Positions 4,726 through 5,602 of a DNA stretch of 5,602 bases are shown piece by piece (within the stretch, counting starts at the first letter, position 1; each line of letters opens with the position of its first letter). Location: contig DPMS01000442.1 in the NCBI GenBank assembly GCA_003541285.1, forward strand, positions 1 to 5,602, given 5' to 3'. The DNA comes from Actinomycetota bacterium. GTDB taxonomy: Bacteria; Actinomycetota; Actinomycetes; Streptosporangiales; Streptosporangiaceae. The translations under genes and the position numbers were made by a program. The notes beneath the pieces are model-generated. The model did no database searches, was not told the DNA's origin, and was given only the letters and a program-made list of their open reading frames with translations.

Positions 4726-5602
4726 TCAGCCGAGAAGGAAGGACCTGCGCCACAGCGGCATGCCCGGGCCGCCGACCAGGCCCGCTTCCGCCAGGAAGGC
4801 CATGACCTTCTCGCCGCCGAACCGGATCGTCCGCTGGTGGTGCGGGTTCGCGAGCGCTACCCGCCGTGCCATCCGCGGATCGAGCCCGGCAGAGCGGTAC
4901 ACCTGCGGGTTGATCAGGCTGCGCGACACGATGAAGCCGGTTCGGGCCAGCAGCAGCTGATGGGCAGGCAGTGCGGCGCGGGACATGGTTTCGGCGCTGC
5001 GCATCAGTTCCGCCCGGGCGAAGCCGATATGGCGGGCCTCCTCCATGATGTGGATCCGGTTCACCATCCGCATCAGCGGCTGGATGGACTCATCGCCCAC
5101 CATCTCGCGCTGGAAGCGGTCGGTGATCTCCTCGCCGATCAGGATGGCGCCCCACATCGCCGGGCCACGGGCGAGTTCCGGGAGCACGCTTCCCAGGGTC
5201 TTGATGTGCTGGGGCGGGCCGTAGACCGGGGTGCCAATGCGCTCGATCATGCGCGCGAACATGGTGGAGTGCCGGCATTCGTCGGCCATCTCGGCGAGCG
5301 CGTACTGGATGTGCCGGCTGGCCGGATCGCCTTGATAGGCGAGCTTGGCCAGCATGCGCAGCAGCATGAACTCCAGCCAGATCCCGACCCCGGCGACACT
5401 GGCCGCTTCGTGCTTGCCGAGTTCCAGGCGCTGCTCAGGACTGAGCTTCTCCCACAGTGCGGTGCCGTACAGCGAGCACCGGTGCTCGGGCATGAAGGCC
5501 TTGCCGGCCACCAGCGGTGCCGACCAGTCGATGTCGAGGTCGGGGTCGTAAGAGCGCGCTGCGGTCGATCGCAGCAGGCGCTCTGCGGTCCGCTCACGGT
5601 CT
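4726..5602 (-). CDS. AurF-like diiron oxygenase, nearly complete, start beyond window
   Basis: The frame enters at the right edge and ends at TGA 4726-4728, giving 291 visible residues; relatives are about 300-330, so only a short N-terminus is missing. The GTG at 5509-5511 is not the start, because conserved sequence lies upstream of it (RTAERLL, then YDPDLDIDW at visible residues 18-26). The fold is all-helical. Metal ligands match AurF by spacing: E108-C-R-H111, E157 in LIGEEITDRF, and H184-I-M-E-E188-A-R-H191; the first Glu is probably E77 in GIWLE, or E65. In AurF (p-aminobenzoate N-oxygenase) and CmlI this diiron site turns arylamines into nitroarenes using oxygen and an electron donor. 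Many actinobacterial homologues have no known substrate, so the reaction here is open. No signal peptide or membrane span is seen. The hydrolase remnant lies 106 bases downstream. Confidence 0.88.
   Translation of the reverse strand, partial: DRERTAERLLRSTAARSYDPDLDIDWSAPLVAGKAFMPEHRCSLYGTALWEKLSPEQRLELGKHEAASVAGVGIWLEFMLLRMLAKLAYQGDPASRHIQYALAEMADECRHSTMFARMIERIGTPVYGPPQHIKTLGSVLPELARGPAMWGAILIGEEITDRFQREMVGDESIQPLMRMVNRIHIMEEARHIGFARAELMRSAETMSRAALPAHQLLLARTGFIVSRSLINPQVYRSAGLDPRMARRVALANPHHQRTIRFGGEKVMAFLAEAGLVGGPGMPLWRRSFLLG

Noticed and set aside
5090..5597. Other frames inside the diiron oxygenase region
   Set aside because: They are shadows of the oxygenase, whose metal-ligand motifs are unmistakable.
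1..5602. CRISPR array, rRNA or a complete tRNA
   Set aside because: No regularly spaced direct repeats, no rRNA signature and no tRNA with both halves were seen on either strand.

Overview
The window is high-GC DNA with strongly G/C-ending codons in its best genes and GGAGG-type ribosome sites. Together with the protein families seen, this points to an actinobacterium; the genus cannot be told from the sequence. It looks like the edge of an integrated element followed by a decayed stretch of chromosome. Intact genes are few, and broken ones are as common as whole ones.

Left part (1-1144): a leftward partial gene resembles the N-terminus of actinobacterial RepSA-like replication initiators. 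Diverging from it is an intact, less GC-rich SRPBCC-domain gene (474-992). A fragment covering the anticodon loop to the 3' end of a tRNA-Arg(ACG) follows at 1104-1144. A rep gene on the 5' side of an orphan tRNA 3' end is what the distal boundary of an actinomycete integrative element would look like, with the element on the left and chromosome on the right.

Middle part (1145-3193): about 680 bases without a convincing gene hold two sharp palindromes. A 64-aa unknown protein (1828-2022) follows, preceded by two GCTAGC boxes one helical turn apart. Next come a leftward ORF of a secreted-looking type that lacks a signal peptide (2168-2653) and the left end of an IS3-family element with only the first 23 codons of orfA (2735-2860).

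Right part (3194-5602): one small intact DUF3303-like gene (3194-3478) stands before a possible STAS-domain remnant, a YciI-family pseudogene with two reading-frame lesions (3797-4071), a 32-aa single-span membrane microprotein (4121-4219) and an epoxide hydrolase pseudogene with an internal deletion (4221-4620). The window ends in an almost complete AurF-like diiron oxygenase gene (4726 to beyond 5602, leftward).

No pathway links these genes. The epoxide hydrolase remnant lies downstream of the diiron oxygenase on the same strand, so the two may once have formed an oxidative-metabolism unit, but only the oxygenase is still readable.
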